The notes under the pieces were generated by a model, which had not been told where the DNA came from, searched no databases, and saw only the letters and a list, made by a program, of their open reading frames with translations. Made by a program: the position numbers and the translations under genes. This document shows, in pieces, positions 44,216-53,680 of a stretch of 64,000 nt of DNA (its first letter is position 1; every line of letters begins with the position of its first letter). Source of the DNA: Cyclobacteriaceae bacterium (lineage in GTDB: Bacteria; Bacteroidota; Bacteroidia; Cytophagales; Cyclobacteriaceae); assembly GCA_028281285.1 (NCBI GenBank), contig JANQKF010000015.1:248001-312000 (forward strand), given 5' to 3'.

Positions 44216-47200
44216 TTAGAACGTTACGTTTAACGTAGCACCGTACTTTCTAGCAGTAGGTCCTGACATCAATTCGAATCCTCTACCATTACCAACACCT
44301 AAACTCAACACCTCAGGATCGAAGTTTGAACCATCAGGGAAGTTAAACGCCTTGTACCACAAGTTCTGACCTGATAAAGTAAGACTAGCAGAACCGAAAG
44401 GAGTCTTAGCCAACCAGTTTGACGGGAACACAGCAGTAAGAGAGATCTCTCTCAATCTGATGTGAGTAGCATCAAATACAGCCAACTCATTGTTGAATAC
44501 TCCACCATTTCTCCAGTAGTGGTTAGTTGAAGTAATCTGGATATCGTTCGGGTTACCATCAGATTTTACACCTTTAGCAATGATCGGAACGAATCTATCA
44601 AATCCAGTTTCTTCCAAAATACCTCTACCCAATAGAGTATAAGTGGTAGCAGAAACAATATCTCCACCTTTCTGATAATCTAGCTGAACTCTAAGTGACA
44701 ACCACTTGTAAGACAACTCAGAAATGAAAGTTGTATTGAAATCAGGCTGTGGATCACCAATGATACCTAGGTTAGGATCATTCTGGTAAAGACCTTGTCC
44801 TGTTACAATTGGGTTACCATTAGCATCTTTCAATCTCGGGTTACCCTGGATGATACCATAAGTCTCACCTGGGATAGCGTAGTTACCGAATCCAACGAAT
44901 CCAGCGAATACGATCTGATCGATACCGTCAGCGATTGTATTTACCGTACTTATGTTCTTAGTGAAGTTACCAGTCAATGTCAAGTTCCAGTCGTTGTTCT
45001 GGATAATGTTACCAGTCAAACGAGCCTCAATACCCTTGTTCTCAAGCTCTGCAGCATTCAACGAAGTGTTGTTAAATCCAGTAGATGGATCAAGTTGCAA
45101 AGAAATGATCAAGTCGCTTGAAGTCTTCTGATACAATGAAAGGTCAAGAGTCACTTTGTTTTTCAAGAATCTACCTTCAATACCAACTTCGATCTCTTCG
45201 TGAAGCTCACGAGTCAAATCAGGGTTACCAAAGAATGTAGAAATTGAGTTTCTATTCAAAGTAGTTCCACCATTATCAATAAATGCATTAACATTTGTTG
45301 CTAGTACATTTCTAGTACTGTATGGGTTAGGATATCCTGCAGAGGTTCCGTATCCAACTCTAACTTTCAAGTAGTTGAAGTTTGAGCTGCTCACACCAAA
45401 TGCATCAAACGGAAGGAAAGAAGCACTTACAGAAGGATAGAAAACTGAGTTGTTGGCGTCCTCCAAAGTAGAAGTCCAGTCATTTCTAGCCTGGATGTTC
45501 AAGTAAGCGAAATCCTTGTAACCCAAAGAAGCCGTTCCATAAACACCAATATTGTTCTCCTCACTTACAAAAGTAGATGCAGTCTGCACCAAGAAATTCT
45601 GGTGAGTGAAAAGATCAAAAATAAATTGGTTAGTAGAGAAAGTACTTGATCTCTGGAATGTTTCTCTTCTCAAGTTAATACCAAGAAGAACGTCCAAGTT
45701 CAAGTCACTGTTAATATCTCTGTTTGCAGAAAGTGTAAGTACTTGGTCAGTAATAGTGTTCAAACGGTTAGAAGTAGTGTACTGTCCCAAAGGAATGTTA
45801 ACACCACGACTGTTTACTTGAAAATCCTGAATCTGGTTGTAAGTATCCACACCAATTCTATAGTTGGCGGTCAACCAGTCAGTGATATTATAAGTCATTG
45901 TAATATTACCGAAGAACCTTCTGATTTTCTCGTTGTCAGTAGAGTTATTCAACGTCCAAAGTGGGTGCTGAATACCATTGTTACCTCTATAGTAAATACT
46001 CTCTCCAGTAGTTGGAAGGGCATAAGGCCATCCTATAAGGTCATTACTTCTTGGAGTATAAAGTACGTTAGAGAACAACGAAGTACCACCATTCGGGTTA
46101 GAACTTGTTGAAGTACCTGCTGGCGGCTTGTTAGCTTCAGAAGTAATAAAGTTCATTGAAGCATTAATTCTCAAACCATTGCTCAGCTGAGTTCTTGCAC
46201 CAACAGAAGCATTGTGCTTCTCGTAGTTGTTGAACGCAACGTAACCTTCATCCTTAATATAACCATAAGAAGCACTGATTGAAGAAACATCATTCAATCG
46301 GCTGCTAATGTTCAAAGAAGTATTAACCTGAGATCCTTTTTCGAAGAAGTTCTCAAGGTTGTCATAAGCTCTGTATTCGTGAATAGCACCGATAAACTCA
46401 GGCAATGCATCATTCCATGCAGCTCTGTCATATGGGTGAGGAATACCAGCTATGTTAGGATTGTCAGGGTGAACAGATGTTCCATACTTACCTGGCTGAT
46501 CGAAAGGAGCACCCCAGTTTGAGAATGCTGCAGAAGCCAAGTTGTGGAAACCGTTACCATATAAATCCTGATCATCTGGAATACTAGCCGCTTCGTTCAC
46601 GAAGTAAGACTGAGTAAAGGAGATGTCCATTGATTTGTTCGCAGAACCTCCAGCTCCAGTTTTGGTGGTTACAAGAACCACACCATTACGACCAGCTTCA
46701 CCGTAAAGTACAGTTGCAGAAAGACCTTTCAATACAGAAACGTCAGCAACGTTGTTTGGATCAAGATCCAAGAAACGAGAAGAAGCAGTCGCACCACCAG
46801 ATGTAAATCCTCTATCGTTGTTTGTGTCAGTGTTGAACGGAACACCGTCAATTACGAATAGAGGCTGGTTAGTTCCAGTAATGGAGCTATACCCCCTGAT
46901 GATTACGTTAGTACCAGAACCTGCAATACCACTGGTTTGTGTGATATCAACACCTGGCACTTTACCTCTCAAAATTCTGGCTACATCAGATTCTGGTCTA
47001 GACTGGATGTCCTGAGATCCAATCGAAGTAACTGCGTAACCCAAAGAGGCCTTGTCTCTAGTAATACCAAGTGCAGTAACCACCACTTCATCAAGCTCAG
47101 ATACTTCTGGTTGCATCTGAATATTGATTACGCTTCGATTACCCACCAACTCTTCTTGAGTGGTATACCCTAGAAACCTGAAGATCAAAGTCGCATTGTC

Positions 47201-47392
47201 TGGCACGACTATGCGATAGTTACCATCAGCATCAGTTGCCTGACCCTGAGTAGTACCCTTGATGAGCACCGTCACTTGCGGAAGTCCCTGACCCGTTTCG
47301 TCAGTTACCTTACCAGTGACAGTACGATCTTGCGCTTGTACAACAACGCATACAAGCACTGACATAATAATAGTCAGTAATACTCTCTTCAT
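44216..47392 (-). CDS. SusC/RagA-family TonB-dependent outer-membrane transporter
   Basis: 1058 residues. The signal peptide (MKRVLLTIIMSVLVCVVVQA) is followed by a carboxypeptidase-regulatory-like domain (VTGKVTDETGQGLPQVTVLIKGTTQGQATDADGNYRIVV), a TonB box (ELDEVVVTALGI), a plug with LFVIDGVPFN and GRNGVVLVTTK, and a 22-strand barrel. The C-terminal motif GATLNVTF is a typical barrel-insertion end. It pairs with SusD for TonB-driven import. Flanking lipoproteins complete the locus. Confidence 0.96.
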   Translation of the reverse strand: MKRVLLTIIMSVLVCVVVQAQDRTVTGKVTDETGQGLPQVTVLIKGTTQGQATDADGNYRIVVPDNATLIFRFLGYTTQEELVGNRSVINIQMQPEVSELDEVVVTALGITRDKASLGYAVTSIGSQDIQSRPESDVARILRGKVPGVDITQTSGIAGSGTNVIIRGYSSITGTNQPLFVIDGVPFNTDTNNDRGFTSGGATASSRFLDLDPNNVADVSVLKGLSATVLYGEAGRNGVVLVTTKTGAGGSANKSMDISFTQSYFVNEAASIPDDQDLYGNGFHNLASAAFSNWGAPFDQPGKYGTSVHPDNPNIAGIPHPYDRAAWNDALPEFIGAIHEYRAYDNLENFFEKGSQVNTSLNISSRLNDVSSISASYGYIKDEGYVAFNNYEKHNASVGARTQLSNGLRINASMNFITSEANKPPAGTSTSSNPNGGTSLFSNVLYTPRSNDLIGWPYALPTTGESIYYRGNNGIQHPLWTLNNSTDNEKIRRFFGNITMTYNITDWLTANYRIGVDTYNQIQDFQVNSRGVNIPLGQYTTSNRLNTITDQVLTLSANRDINSDLNLDVLLGINLRRETFQRSSTFSTNQFIFDLFTHQNFLVQTASTFVSEENNIGVYGTASLGYKDFAYLNIQARNDWTSTLEDANNSVFYPSVSASFLPFDAFGVSSSNFNYLKVRVGYGTSAGYPNPYSTRNVLATNVNAFIDNGGTTLNRNSISTFFGNPDLTRELHEEIEVGIEGRFLKNKVTLDLSLYQKTSSDLIISLQLDPSTGFNNTSLNAAELENKGIEARLTGNIIQNNDWNLTLTGNFTKNISTVNTIADGIDQIVFAGFVGFGNYAIPGETYGIIQGNPRLKDANGNPIVTGQGLYQNDPNLGIIGDPQPDFNTTFISELSYKWLSLRVQLDYQKGGDIVSATTYTLLGRGILEETGFDRFVPIIAKGVKSDGNPNDIQITSTNHYWRNGGVFNNELAVFDATHIRLREISLTAVFPSNWLAKTPFGSASLTLSGQNLWYKAFNFPDGSNFDPEVLSLGVGNGRGFELMSGPTARKYGATLNVTF

Positions 47393-47450
47393 AGTAAGTA
47401 GTTTTAGTAAACAATTAATTATTTAGAATAAAATAATTCGGTTGAACCAT

Positions 47451-47458
47451 CAAATCTA
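47451..47458 (-). promoter_or_regulatory. Putative -7 box for susC
   Basis: On the minus strand TAGATTTG matches TAnnTTTG, 58 bases before the susC ATG. No good TTTG -33 element is present; the region upstream is a T-run. Confidence 0.4.
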
Positions 47459-47711
47459 AAAGAAAATACTGTTAAAGAAAAAAAACACCGACTTTTTTAG
47501 GGCTTCTGGGGCGGTTTTTGAACGATCCTATTTTACCCAAAAAACACAGCTTATGTCGTAAATCGTCTGATATAGAGGTGTTTACCACTTAAATGGGGCT
47601 CATAACATTGAGTTAACATGTTATCAATAGAGTCGAAAATTTGTTCGATTTTTTTCTAAAAAACGCTCTTCTGGTCACCAAAAAAGCCATTTTCAGCGAA
47701 TCTTGAAGCAT
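47459..47711. other. Long non-coding interval upstream of susC with an operator-like inverted repeat
   Basis: No gene is visible in the 367 bases between the susC start (47392) and the ctpA stop (47760). The susC-proximal part holds a T-rich stretch. ATAACAT (47602-47608) and ATGTTAT (47618-47624) form an inverted repeat with a 9-base spacer. TAACAT also occurs as a direct repeat 11 bases apart (47603, 47614). The end near 47713-47739 is the ctpA terminator. Confidence 0.4.
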
Positions 47712-47712
47712 A

Positions 47713-47739
47713 AAAAAAGCCGCATAAATGCGACTTTTT
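47713..47739 (-). terminator. Intrinsic terminator after the C-terminal processing protease
   Basis: AAAAAGCCGCAT and ATGCGACTTTTT form a near-perfect stem (one mismatch) with a short AA loop; on the minus strand a run of seven T's follows. It is 20 bases after the protease stop at 47760. Confidence 0.85.
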
Positions 47740-47759
47740 GCTGTTCATTTTCGAACAAT

Positions 47760-49835
47760 TTATCCTTTCTTTTTGCCCACCGCAATTTGCTCTGCCAAGA
47801 GAATGATACTCTCCTTCAAGTAGGCGTCTTTGAGATCATCCAGCGACCGATCAACAACTTTGTTGGCTTCCAACTCTCCAAGTGAATCTCCAACCTTAAC
47901 CCTGGCGGCCTTTCTTCTCTCTCGCTCGTCATTTGTTCTTTTCCTTTCTTCATAATTCAAGGAAACGACATCCTGACTTCTTACTTTCTTTAATTCTTCG
48001 ATATCAAATTGATAATCCAGGAGGCTCTGATCAGTTTTGCGCCTCTGCATATGGCTTTGATTCAGGAAATCAATCATTTGCTTATCCACATAATTGAGTG
48101 GGGTAAATTGAGCTGAATTAATCTGATCCCATTTTAATGCACTTGGTCTGGAGCTCTCTCCGAATTCTTCAGCATTAAATGCAGAAGGGAAAGAAACATC
48201 AGGTGTTACTCCCAAATGCTGAGTACTGCTTCCATTGACACGATAAAACTTGGCAATAGTGTACTTAATAAGTCCTAGTTTGTCATCTGTTTTTTCTCGA
48301 AGGAAATCGCCCAGGCCTCGAACATTCTGAACAGTCCCTTTACCGTAGGTCTGTTCTCCCACAATCACACCTCGCTTGTAATCTTGCATTGCTCCTGCAA
48401 ATATTTCAGATGCAGATGCAGAGAAACGATTGATCATCACATTCATCGGACCGTCATAGTAGAATGTCTTATCATCGTCATTACCTCGTTCTACTCGTCC
48501 ATTGGCATATTTCACCTGAACAACAGGTCCTCCTTTCAGGAAAAGTCCGGAGAGATTGATCGCTTCGAACAAGGCTCCACCTCCATTGTTTCTCAAGTCA
48601 ATCATAATACCATCAATACCCTCTTCTTCCATTTCGGCAATGAGCCTTTTTACATCATTAGTCGAGCTTATATAATCCTTCTTGCCCTCCTCTAATTCAT
48701 CGGCATTGAGATAAAAATCAGGTACCGTTATTACTCCTAAGTTGTATTCCTGACCATTCTGGGTGTATTTGATCACTTGCTTCTTCGCCCTGGCGTCATC
48801 CAGTTTAATCTTATCTCTAACCAACGCCACTTCTCTGGTAGGCGAACCTGCACCTGACCCTGCAGGCAATATTTTAAGTCTGACCAAAGTACCCTTTGGC
48901 CCTCGAATTTTTCCGGCTACTTCATCAGATCGCCAACCAACAACATCAATCATATCCCCCTCTGCCCCCTGGGCAACTCCCACTACACGGTCATCTTTAT
49001 TGATCTCACCACTCAGAAAAGCCGGTCCACCTGGTCTTAAGTCAACAATCTTGGTAAAGTCATTTTCCTGTTGGAGCGTGGCACCAATCCCCTCAAGCGA
49101 CTTTCGACTGTTCATTTGAAAGTCTTCGGCATTCAAAGGGGTAAAGTAGTTTGTATGCGGATCAAATGCCTCGGTAACCGAGTTCATAAATATTTCAAAT
49201 ACATCATTGCTATTGTATTTCGAAACGTTGTTTGAAAAGCGCTCGTAGCGATCCGTCAATGTCTTTGCAATTTTCTCGTCATCAGAGCCGCTCAACTTCA
49301 AACTTAATGCTTGATTCTTCAAGACCTTTCTCCAAAGTTCATCCAGTTCTTCACTGGTTTTTGAATATGGAACCTTGTCCCTGTTATACTTATAGGTTTC
49401 GTCTTTAGTGAAATCAAATTGATCGGAGCTGTGGGCCAATGCATATTCGAGTCTGGCTTCTACTCTTTGCTTATAAATATTAAAGATATAGAAAGCCGGT
49501 ACCAGATTTCCTGTTTTCAAGTCGTCATCCATTTGAAACCGATACTTCTGGAATGACTGGATGTCTGAGGCTAGGAAATAGTTTTTGTTGCCGTCCAGAG
49601 ATTTGATATAATTATCAAAAATTACAGACGACAAGGAATCGTTCAGGTTGGTATCCCTGTAATGGTAGTAGTCAAGAATGCTAACTACTAATCTCGCCTC
49701 CTTAAGGTGCTCTGATTTGGGTTGTAGGTATGCAGGACTTTGTTTGGATGGTGATTCAACCTCCTGAGCACGAAGTCCAATTACTCCGAGCAGCGCCAAC
49801 ACGCTAAACACAAATGCACTCTTCAAATATCTCAT
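47760..49835 (-). CDS. C-terminal processing (tail-specific) protease, S41 family with PDZ domain
   Basis: 691 residues with signal peptide MRYLKSAFVFSVLALLGVIGLRAQ. After a long N-terminal domain, a PDZ (about residues 245-330; GPAFLSGEINKDDRVVGVAQG) precedes the S41 catalytic core: NNGGGALFEAINLSG, Ser in NRFSASASEIFAGAMQDY and Lys in VGEQTYGKGTVQ. The Ser-Lys pair is intact. A C-terminal basic domain follows, as in Prc/Tsp. It should degrade or process periplasmic proteins. It has its own terminator and sits upstream of the SusC locus. Confidence 0.95.
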   Translation of the reverse strand: MRYLKSAFVFSVLALLGVIGLRAQEVESPSKQSPAYLQPKSEHLKEARLVVSILDYYHYRDTNLNDSLSSVIFDNYIKSLDGNKNYFLASDIQSFQKYRFQMDDDLKTGNLVPAFYIFNIYKQRVEARLEYALAHSSDQFDFTKDETYKYNRDKVPYSKTSEELDELWRKVLKNQALSLKLSGSDDEKIAKTLTDRYERFSNNVSKYNSNDVFEIFMNSVTEAFDPHTNYFTPLNAEDFQMNSRKSLEGIGATLQQENDFTKIVDLRPGGPAFLSGEINKDDRVVGVAQGAEGDMIDVVGWRSDEVAGKIRGPKGTLVRLKILPAGSGAGSPTREVALVRDKIKLDDARAKKQVIKYTQNGQEYNLGVITVPDFYLNADELEEGKKDYISSTNDVKRLIAEMEEEGIDGIMIDLRNNGGGALFEAINLSGLFLKGGPVVQVKYANGRVERGNDDDKTFYYDGPMNVMINRFSASASEIFAGAMQDYKRGVIVGEQTYGKGTVQNVRGLGDFLREKTDDKLGLIKYTIAKFYRVNGSSTQHLGVTPDVSFPSAFNAEEFGESSRPSALKWDQINSAQFTPLNYVDKQMIDFLNQSHMQRRKTDQSLLDYQFDIEELKKVRSQDVVSLNYEERKRTNDERERRKAARVKVGDSLGELEANKVVDRSLDDLKDAYLKESIILLAEQIAVGKKKG

Positions 49836-50142
49836 ATCAACACGTAAGTTTCTGACTCAAATATTCAATTAAGAATCAGGGAGTTTTAAAAGTAACGAAT
49901 TCAACCAAAAATCGATACGCCCCAATCCAAATTAAACATCACAACTATTATACCTAAAATTCAGATTTAGGTTCATGATTTTTCCTTAATCTGTGTTAAA
50001 TCTTGACTATTACTCAATTTATTACCGCTTACAGCATCAAAAACAACCGAATTCGCCTGGCAATAACAGCTAAAAAAGCAAGATGAAACATCTCATCCGC
50101 TTTTCTAAAAATTCAGGTCATTGACGTTCACAAATCTATCTA
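49836..50142. other. Gap of 307 bases between the protease and the glycosyltransferase-like gene
   Basis: No gene seen. It contains an inverted repeat ACCTAAA (49952-49958) / TTTAGGT (49966-49972) about 120 bases upstream of the protease start, and a terminator at 50072-50104 for the minus-strand glycosyltransferase-like gene. Confidence 0.5.
50072..50104 (-). terminator. Intrinsic terminator after the glycosyltransferase-like gene
   Basis: AAAAGC (50074-50079) pairs with GCTTTT (50099-50104) and GATGA with TCATC inside, around a short loop. On the minus strand it ends in a T-run (CTTTTTT). It is about 40 bases after the stop at 50143. Confidence 0.7.
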
Positions 50143-51090
50143 TCATCGACTACGTGGAATGAAGCTATAGTTTTGCTCCTGAGTAATGGTCATAGGTCTT
50201 CCGTAAAATTCCGAACAATTAATCTGATACCCTTCGTTCCATTTCTGCAAAAGTTGCTCGATGGTGAATTCTCCAAGAAATGGATTGTCGGCTTCGTCTT
50301 GAACCAAGTTGGCGTGAACACAAACGGATACTGCATTCTCTGTACAAATACCTTTTCTGTTCTTAAAGATCGGCATGAATGGCTGTAGTGCTCCTTCTAA
50401 TGAATTCGGGGCTTTAAACGTAACATTCTTTGTCATAGCTAAGAACTCTCGAGTAGAAAACATGTACCCCGACACGCCAAGAGGGTACGACCAATCGCTT
50501 TTTCCACGAATTTCATTCCAACTAAATTCTAAAAGTTGATTTTCCAGCTCGGTTAGCTCAGGAAGTTCCAGGTCCTTTGACAAAACATAACTATAAGTCA
50601 TATCTCGACCCCTGGATAAGGCAACACAAGTTTCATAAGGATTTATCTGCTTCAACAATTCATAGTTGAACTTATGAGTGAAAATCATATCATCCACATA
50701 AAGAATTAGTTTCTTGGCATCGCAGTCAGAAACCTCACTGATTAGTTGATCACGAAAATTGAACTCCTGCACAAATTTCACCGGATGTTCTTTGAATAGA
50801 TTCTCTACATCTTGATATGATTTAAGGTGTTCATCAGTACTAGCCCTGTACAAAACAATCATTTTGGAATGGTTTTCCACGTTTTCAAAATAACTACTAA
50901 GAAAGGCATGCAGTTGCATTGCTCTGTCCTTGGAAAAAACCAGGGACGCTATTTCATGACCTGCTTCATCAGAAATCCTTCTGAAGGATTCGTAGAACCT
51001 ATTCATCAGCTCAACGGCTGGAATTTCCTTGATTATGTATCCCCTTTTCTTGAAGAACCCATTTAATCTCTTAAAGATTTTGGCCTTCAT
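50143..51090 (-). CDS. Glycosyltransferase-like protein (GT-A type, DxD motif)
   Basis: 315 residues from the ATG at 51090, which has AGGTGG four bases upstream; an ATG at 51108 gives 321. The order is a short basic N-terminus, then a Rossmann-like start ASLVFSKDRAMQLHAFLSSYFENVENHSKMIVLYRAS, then YVDDMIFTHKFNYELL, where VDD resembles the DxD metal-binding motif of GT-A transferases. Acidic and aromatic residues continue to the C-terminus. It looks like a cytoplasmic sugar-transferase; donor and acceptor are unknown. It is flanked by an ABC permease and a structured intergenic region. Confidence 0.55.
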   Translation of the reverse strand: MKAKIFKRLNGFFKKRGYIIKEIPAVELMNRFYESFRRISDEAGHEIASLVFSKDRAMQLHAFLSSYFENVENHSKMIVLYRASTDEHLKSYQDVENLFKEHPVKFVQEFNFRDQLISEVSDCDAKKLILYVDDMIFTHKFNYELLKQINPYETCVALSRGRDMTYSYVLSKDLELPELTELENQLLEFSWNEIRGKSDWSYPLGVSGYMFSTREFLAMTKNVTFKAPNSLEGALQPFMPIFKNRKGICTENAVSVCVHANLVQDEADNPFLGEFTIEQLLQKWNEGYQINCSEFYGRPMTITQEQNYSFIPRSR

Positions 51091-51123
51091 TGAGCCACCT
51101 ACACTCATCTCGATTTACTTATA

Positions 51124-51191
51124 GCATTGAAATAAACCCTTGCAGCTAAGCTGCCGGATCAGAAATAATATAAATCAAAATATTTCAATGC
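51124..51191. repeat. Nested inverted repeat (68 bases) between the permease and glycosyltransferase-like gene
   Basis: The outer arms GCATTGAAATA (51124-51134) and TATTTCAATGC (51181-51191) are perfect 11-bp inverted copies. Inside lies a separate 6-bp hairpin, GCAGCT-A-AGCTGC (51142-51154). No T-run follows. It may be a structured RNA or leader of the glycosyltransferase-like gene. Confidence 0.6.
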
Positions 51192-51238
51192 CGGGCAAAA
51201 ATGGTGAAAAATAACCTTCCGAGCAGCCAATTTAATCA

Positions 51239-53620
51239 TCACTCATACCTCAAGGAATTGACAGGATTCGCCATGGCCGCTTTAACGGATTGAAAGCTGA
51301 CGGTCATCAAGGCAATCATCAATGCCATAACCGCGGATACAACAAACCAGAACCAACCGATGTTCACGCGATAGGCGAAATCTCCAAGCCAGATTTTCAT
51401 CATATAGTAGGCCAGCGGTGAAGCTATTACCACGGCAACTATGATTAGTTTGGTGAATTCCCTGGACAATAACATCACAATCCCTGACACTGACGCTCCA
51501 AGAACTTTTCTTACACCAATTTCCTTGGTCTTCTGTTCGGCTGTAAAAGCAGATAAGCCGAATAGTCCCAGACAGGCTATAAAAATGGCAAGCCAGGTGA
51601 AACTAAATACCAACCTACCAAACTTCTCGTCCGACTCATATTGCTGTCCGAACTCTTCATCAAAAAACCTGTATTCAATAGGGCTATTTGGGAATACCTC
51701 GTTCCAACTCGTCTGAACAAACTCCATTGCCTCTGAGGCGTTTTCCGCAGAAAATTTGATCGCCAGGTTACCTCCTCCGTTTGGGTTGAAGAACATGGCT
51801 AAAGGCTCAATTTTATGCCTCATCGAAGCAAAATGGAAATTCTTGACTACACCAATGATGGTTCTTTCATTTTGCCCAAATGTAATTTTTCTCCCGACCG
51901 GATCGTCCCAAGCCAATTCTGTAGCCATGGCTTCATTGATTAGAATTGACTGCTGAGGATCGGTTTGAATATCCCGATCAAATGCTCTGCCATCGGCAAT
52001 TTCCATTCCCATGAGATCCAGAAATTCCTCATCAAACGTCAAGACACTAACAATCCAGGTATCATCAGGGCCTGCTCCTTCCGGAGTAACACCTCTTCGC
52101 CCAAAAGTCCTGCCTGGCATTCCTTGTGTTCTGGCCGTACTAAGAATAGATGGCTCTTGTTCGAGTTTATTCTTTAAGACAGGAATAGATTGCTGAAGAC
52201 TCGGGTGACCGATATTCAAAGTCACAATCTGTTCTGTATCAAAACCTTTGTCAGCGTTTCTCATTAACTGTAATTGCTCATAGACTATGGTTGTTCCAAT
52301 GATCATTACAATCGAAATGGTGAATTGAAATATCACTAATCCTTTTCTAAGAATTACTCCTTGTGAGCTCGTCTTGAAGGTTCCTCTTAATATCGAAGTA
52401 GGGCTATATTTGGACAGAAGAAGTGCCGGATAGCTGCCAGAGAATAATCCGAGCAATACGGTGAAAAGAATTGCCCCAGTCAGCCATATAGGATTCGATA
52501 TGAAAAAGGTGGCAAGATTTTTTTCGAAAGGCAGATTCACAAACGAGCCCAGTGAGGCTACAAACACCAGTGCAATTATCAATGAGACCAAAGCAATCAG
52601 CACTGCTTCAATCATAAACTGATTGATCAGTTGACTCCTGATCGCTCCAAATACCTTTCTTATTCCCACTTCCTGTGCACGATTGGCCGATCTTGCCGTG
52701 GATAAATTCATGAAATTGAATGAAGCAATGAGAATTACAAAAACGCCAACAGCCGCCAAAGTGAAAACATAGCCGATATCAGTCTTATTTAGATTATAAT
52801 TCTCGAATAAAACATCCTTTGATTTCAGATGTATATCACCCAGAGGTTGTAGTGTCACCTTAAAGTTTTCACCCACATTGTTCTCACGAATAAGAGGCTC
52901 CATCTTGGCCTCAACACTCTCCTCACTGGAAGGGTCGTTGAGTTGCACATAGGTAACCATGCTTATGCTCTGCCATGACCTGAGAAACTGAGCAAATCCT
53001 GAAGCCGTATCCGCCTGGACCATCGACACAATCACATCAAAATTGAGGTGACTGTTTTCATTGATATCCTTCATCAATGCCGTCACTTCCAGACCCGTTT
53101 GATTTCCTATATCAACTCGCTTTCCAATTGGATCTTCATCTCCAAAAGTGCGTTTTGCCATGCTTTCAGAGAAAATGACTGTATTAGGTTGTTCCAGGGC
53201 TTTCTCCGTGTTTCCATTTATCAACTCAAAATCAAAAATTTTGAAAAGCGAAGGCTCCGCATAGGCAAAGTGCTCGGTGTAATATCCTTGCTGCCCATGG
53301 GTGATAAGCTGCCTCCCCTGAGGAATCATTCTGACTTTATCTACTACTTCGGGAAAGTTATCTTCCATGGCTGGTCCTAATGCAGGTAGAGTGATACCGA
53401 CCAAACTGCTACTCACTCCTAATGCCTCATCAATGGTAAGGACCCTGAATATATCATCCGACTTTGAGTGAAATTTGTCATATGACATCTCGTCCTGAAC
53501 AAAAAGAAAAATGATAATACAACAGGCCATTCCTATGGAAAGACCGAGGATGTTAATGAACGAAGTCGCTTTGCTTTTCAGTAGACTTCTAAATGCTATT
53601 TTGAAATAATTTTTGATCAT
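51239..53620 (-). CDS. ABC transporter permease, MacB/FtsX type (two FtsX domains)
   Basis: 793 residues. N-terminal TM (FINILGLSIGMACCIIIFLFV) and a periplasmic MacB-like core precede the first FtsX block (about 280-400; FTLAAVGVFVILIASFNFMNLSTARSANRAQEVGIRKVFGA). A second half repeats this, with a central TM near 430 and the final block near 675-785 (FSFTWLAIFIACLGLFGLSAFTAEQKTKEIGVRKVLGAS). No ATPase partner is adjacent, common for these Bacteroidota permeases. The substrate may be a lipophilic compound or peptide. Confidence 0.9.
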   Translation of the reverse strand: MIKNYFKIAFRSLLKSKATSFINILGLSIGMACCIIIFLFVQDEMSYDKFHSKSDDIFRVLTIDEALGVSSSLVGITLPALGPAMEDNFPEVVDKVRMIPQGRQLITHGQQGYYTEHFAYAEPSLFKIFDFELINGNTEKALEQPNTVIFSESMAKRTFGDEDPIGKRVDIGNQTGLEVTALMKDINENSHLNFDVIVSMVQADTASGFAQFLRSWQSISMVTYVQLNDPSSEESVEAKMEPLIRENNVGENFKVTLQPLGDIHLKSKDVLFENYNLNKTDIGYVFTLAAVGVFVILIASFNFMNLSTARSANRAQEVGIRKVFGAIRSQLINQFMIEAVLIALVSLIIALVFVASLGSFVNLPFEKNLATFFISNPIWLTGAILFTVLLGLFSGSYPALLLSKYSPTSILRGTFKTSSQGVILRKGLVIFQFTISIVMIIGTTIVYEQLQLMRNADKGFDTEQIVTLNIGHPSLQQSIPVLKNKLEQEPSILSTARTQGMPGRTFGRRGVTPEGAGPDDTWIVSVLTFDEEFLDLMGMEIADGRAFDRDIQTDPQQSILINEAMATELAWDDPVGRKITFGQNERTIIGVVKNFHFASMRHKIEPLAMFFNPNGGGNLAIKFSAENASEAMEFVQTSWNEVFPNSPIEYRFFDEEFGQQYESDEKFGRLVFSFTWLAIFIACLGLFGLSAFTAEQKTKEIGVRKVLGASVSGIVMLLSREFTKLIIVAVVIASPLAYYMMKIWLGDFAYRVNIGWFWFVVSAVMALMIALMTVSFQSVKAAMANPVNSLRYE

Positions 53621-53680
53621 GACCTTAAGTTAATTGAGGTTATTACGCTCAATATGAGCATTGCATACTATTGAAATTTG

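Noticed and set aside
44795-47173. Plus-strand open frames antisense to susC
   Set aside because: Low-complexity Ser/Val-rich translations with no domain; products of susC codon bias.
51124-51191. Nested inverted repeat as an insertion element
   Set aside because: No target-site duplication is visible and it is only 68 bases with no transposase, so no mobile element was called.
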